DNA from: Schizophyllum amplum
Taxonomy: Eukaryota; Basidiomycota; Agaricomycetes; Agaricales; Schizophyllaceae
Direction of reading: 5' to 3'
Assembly (NCBI GenBank): GCA_007026445.1
Contig: VDMD01000033.1
Span: 186,001-250,000, forward strand
Length of the DNA: 64,000 bases
A model generated the notes under the pieces. It ran no database searches, was not told the origin of the DNA, and saw only the letters and a list, made by a program, of their open reading frames with translations. Positions 61,563 through 64,000 of the stretch are shown here, piece after piece. The position numbers and the translations under genes were made by a program. Position 1 is the first letter of the stretch. Each line of letters begins with the position of its first letter.

Positions 61563-62883
61563 GCCACCGCTATCAGTCTTGCCGCGCGATCATGCATCAA
61601 TGGCACGTCTACTGCGAGTGGCACGGAGTGTTGAACAAGGCGGCATCGTGTAGGCTTTGTGTAACGCCACCGCGCTACCTGTCAAGACGTTGCGCTATGC
61701 AGGTAAACCGGGGCAACCTGGGCGAGCTGGTGTCAAGGGGCTGCGCAAAAGCACGATAGAGGAAAGATGCGCGCTAACGATTCGTTGCATCTCAGTCAGA
61801 GCGGCCGTGAATGTTCGGAATCTTGCCCCTGCAGAGCTAGACAAGCATAGTTGTCAGGAGACGGCGTCAAGCGACGTCTATGGCCATCCACGCTTCTACT
61901 AAGTATTGCCTGTTCTGAGCGAAATAAATCAAAATATGATCAAGAGAACTCGGTCTGGTGAATGACGAACCTTTCCGCAATATTTCGAGCCCTGTTCCGG
62001 CGACGCCTGGGTGACCTGAAGTTGATCGACTCTGAATTGAGGTGGCAACGGCGGCGCACATAAGAACAAGCACGAGTATGCAAGAGATGGTGAGATGTTC
62101 ATCGGCAGCTGTGTGGAAGGAGGTTAAGTAATAGCGTGTGCAGCTCCTACCCGGACTGCCGCAACCTGGAATTGACGAGAGTCCATGTACATCGCGAGGA
62201 TAGCTTTACTAGGAACTTTCCACCTTGATAGCTTGAGGTCCGCGAGGTACGGTAGGAGCGAGGTCGCCGAGCACGTGAGGTTGCGCAGGAGTGGGTGGCA
62301 CGGTCGTGATGAATGCGTGTTTACCGTAGAACTAGCCGGAGATGAGGACGAGCGATGAGAGCGATAAACAGTCTAGCAGCCTATCCTCGCTCGGCATAAC
62401 ATGCAATGTGAAAGCCGTAAGGCAAAGGGAGATGTCTCATGCAAGCAGCGCCTGGACATGGCAATAATGCGATGCGGGCCACAAATTGCATACCGATATC
62501 CGCCAATGTGGGCGCAGCGATGAGGTGGAAGGGCCGCATCTGTAATGATCCTGTCGAATGTATTGTCTGAGCAGTAGCGAAGTGAATGGGTCGCTTTGCC
62601 GGCTGATCGTCTAGGGGATCATGAATCTCGACGAAGAAGTCTTCCGGCGAGCTGGCGCAATATGTCGTATGAGGGCCAACGCTGGCGTGTCACAGGGTAG
62701 ACTGACGATCGCATGTTGCCTACAGACCGGAAGGTTCCGTCGCAAGGCGTCCGCCTTCAAGCGCGTGGCAGACCCCGCTGAAACCGAGATAGTTGGCGCC
62801 GCTGCAGGGCTAGTACCATGCATCGGGAGTAGCAAGCAGGAGAGCCGCAGACAGTAGCTCCGTAGGGAGTCGGCGCACCGCTA

Positions 62884-63101
62884 CTAGGAACGCTCTGTTG
62901 AGTCGGTGGTCACCAGACGGAGCTGAGACGGAGGTTCCTTGACCTGCATGTGTTCTATGCTCAGCAGCGCAAGGACCTCATCATCGGTAGGATAGTGTCT
63001 AGCTCTGCCAGTGTATGCGTCAATGTCCGCTAAGTCGTTGCATTGCGCCACCAGTGTATCCAGCTCGAAGTCGATTTCCGCGAGGTAACATGTCCTGCAC
63101 C
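62884..63101 (-). CDS. Possible terminal exon of a hypothetical protein
   Basis: An open frame is preceded by an acceptor-like CTGACGAAGGGGTGCAG and reads CYLAEIDFELDTLVAQCNDL, YPTDDEVLALLSIEHM, QVKEPPSQLRLVTTDSTE, then a stop at 62884. The acidic, helix-like composition looks protein-like. I recognise no family and cannot define upstream exons, so this is only a candidate. Confidence 0.25.
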
Positions 63102-63614
63102 CCTTCGTCAGTCGCAGGTTCGACGATACTAGCAGATTATTGGTCTTACTACTGGCTTCATGCACGCGCTTCAGAACCAAATAAATACTTCGACTCCCGT
63201 CGTCGAAGATATTGCGCAGACTAGGCAAGCCTGCTATCGAAGATGGAAGGAAGAACTTGAACCTCGGAGAAATGGTCCGCGTCCGAAAGGGGAAAAAAGA
63301 GCAGCTACCATTCACCAAAACAAAGCCAAACAAAACTGCTCATCCAGCCTTCGGACGAGCGAATGCAGTAGCCATTGAATTCATCAATTAGACCTCGTAT
63401 ATGCGTAAGCAACGGAACATGCGTCGTGAGTAGTAATACATTGAAATGAGAGGACCAGATGCATTAGGGTGCGTCTAGTTCGGTAGGAGGATATCATCAT
63501 TAGTGAGTACGAGTTGGGCTTCGCGGCCTATGGTATGGGTTCGGCGTTGCAGCCTGCATGGAGTCGGAAAAAGTCGGCTTCGCAGCCTGCGTCGAGGGCC
63601 CTTTTCATCGCATC

Positions 63615-63986
63615 TTACGCCTTCTCCTGCGTCTCGACGTCGTGCTTCGGGGCCACCACCGGCGCCTGGGTGGTCGCCGCAGCGTACGGGCTGCGCGCAC
63701 GGATGCGCTCGCCGTAGCGGATGAGGATAAACTGCGACAAATCATCAGCGCCAGCACGTGCGAAGGGGCAGTAGTAAACTTACCGGAAGCGGGACCATGA
63801 TGGTGGCAATGAGCGCGCAGAGCGTGCCAGCCCATTGGTAGCCGAGGTTGACGAACATCTGCTGCGAGTATAGCGGGAAGGACGCGGCGAGCATGTTACG
63901 GATGAAGCCCTGGGCGGAGATGGCAGACGATGCGAACTCGCCGTAGCCGTCGGCAAGGTAGTTCTGGACGGCGTCGAAGATCATGT
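63615..63986 (-). CDS. MFS transporter (DHA1-like), C-terminal exons (partial)
   Basis: Two exons are visible (63784..63986 and 63615..63731). The gene continues past the right edge upstream of an acceptor at 63987-63989. They encode MIFDAVQNYLADGYGEFASS, AISAQGFIRNMLAASFPLY, SQQMFVNLGYQWAGTLCA and LIATIMVPLPF, then the cytosolic tail ILIRYGERIRARSPY ending in TQEKA. YLADGYGEFASSA and the following R...FPL.....Y block are the last helices of the fungal drug:H+ antiporter 1 / polyamine-exporter-like branch of the major facilitator superfamily. The substrate cannot be told from this part. Confidence 0.85.
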
Positions 63987-64000
63987 CTGGAAGGGAAGGT

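Larger units (their letters stand above)
61294..63614. other. Intergenic region, 2.3 kb
   Basis: Between the DUF6533-like gene and the MFS gene. It contains a TATTG pentanucleotide repeat (61536-61562) and one weak candidate exon (62884-63101). Nothing else is recognised in 61600-62880. Confidence 0.45.

Overview
This window is nuclear DNA from a filamentous basidiomycete, most likely an Agaricomycete (inference). The genes carry many short introns, mostly 45-70 nt with GT-AG ends and CTGAC/CTNAC-like branch points. The core genes are clearly fungal: PRP22, ARP2, ATP4 and an AARSD1-type editing protein. Gene families typical of mushroom-forming fungi are also present, including DUF6533-type membrane proteins, a tandem pair of seven-TM-like proteins, and mucin-like single-TM proteins. 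All gene models below were built by hand from reading frames, splice signals and protein similarity known to me. No database search was run.

Layout. 1-140: 5' end of pyridoxal kinase (-), cut by the window edge. 853-3191: LisH/LUFS-domain regulator (-). 5120-5199: intron-containing tRNA-Pro(UGG) (-). 5466-9110: spliceosomal DEAH helicase PRP22/DHX8 (-), head-to-head with ARP2 (9293-11090, +). 11566-13102 and 13814-15374: two tandem seven-TM-like paralogues (-), the first with a one-base frameshift. 16692-18095: mucin-like single-TM protein (-). 19373-22251: decayed OPT oligopeptide transporter (+). 22609-24023: mitochondrial hotdog thioesterase (-). 26089-31808: 18-exon, ~1,615-aa adenylation-thiolation enzyme with a membrane/left-handed-beta-helix C-terminal half (+).

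32450-36022: DGAT2-type acyltransferase (-) with three apparent one-base deletions and introns swollen by minisatellites. 36826-38430: alanyl-tRNA editing protein (-), divergent from a second mucin-like TM protein (38843-40523, +). 41622-42560: small coiled-coil protein (+). 42693-43795: secreted type I membrane protein (-). 44247-45239: mitochondrial ATP synthase subunit 4 (-). 45882-51319: ~1,694-aa protein with three START-like regions and a C-terminal TM anchor (-). 52225-54852: HSF-type transcription factor (-). 54853-59908: 5 kb in which I support no gene. 59909-61293: DUF6533-like membrane protein (+). 63615-63986: C-terminal exons of an MFS transporter (-) that continues off the right edge.

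The housekeeping genes cover pre-mRNA splicing, actin branching, tRNA quality control, mitochondrial ATP synthesis and vitamin B6 salvage, and they do not form one pathway. The most unusual item is the A-T-membrane-LbH synthetase. Its architecture recalls bacterial Pls-type/NRPS terminal-domain proteins, but its adenylation core looks like that of an acid:CoA ligase, so its product cannot be predicted. The other notable features are the minisatellite-filled DGAT2 introns, the triple-START membrane protein and the OPT pseudogene.
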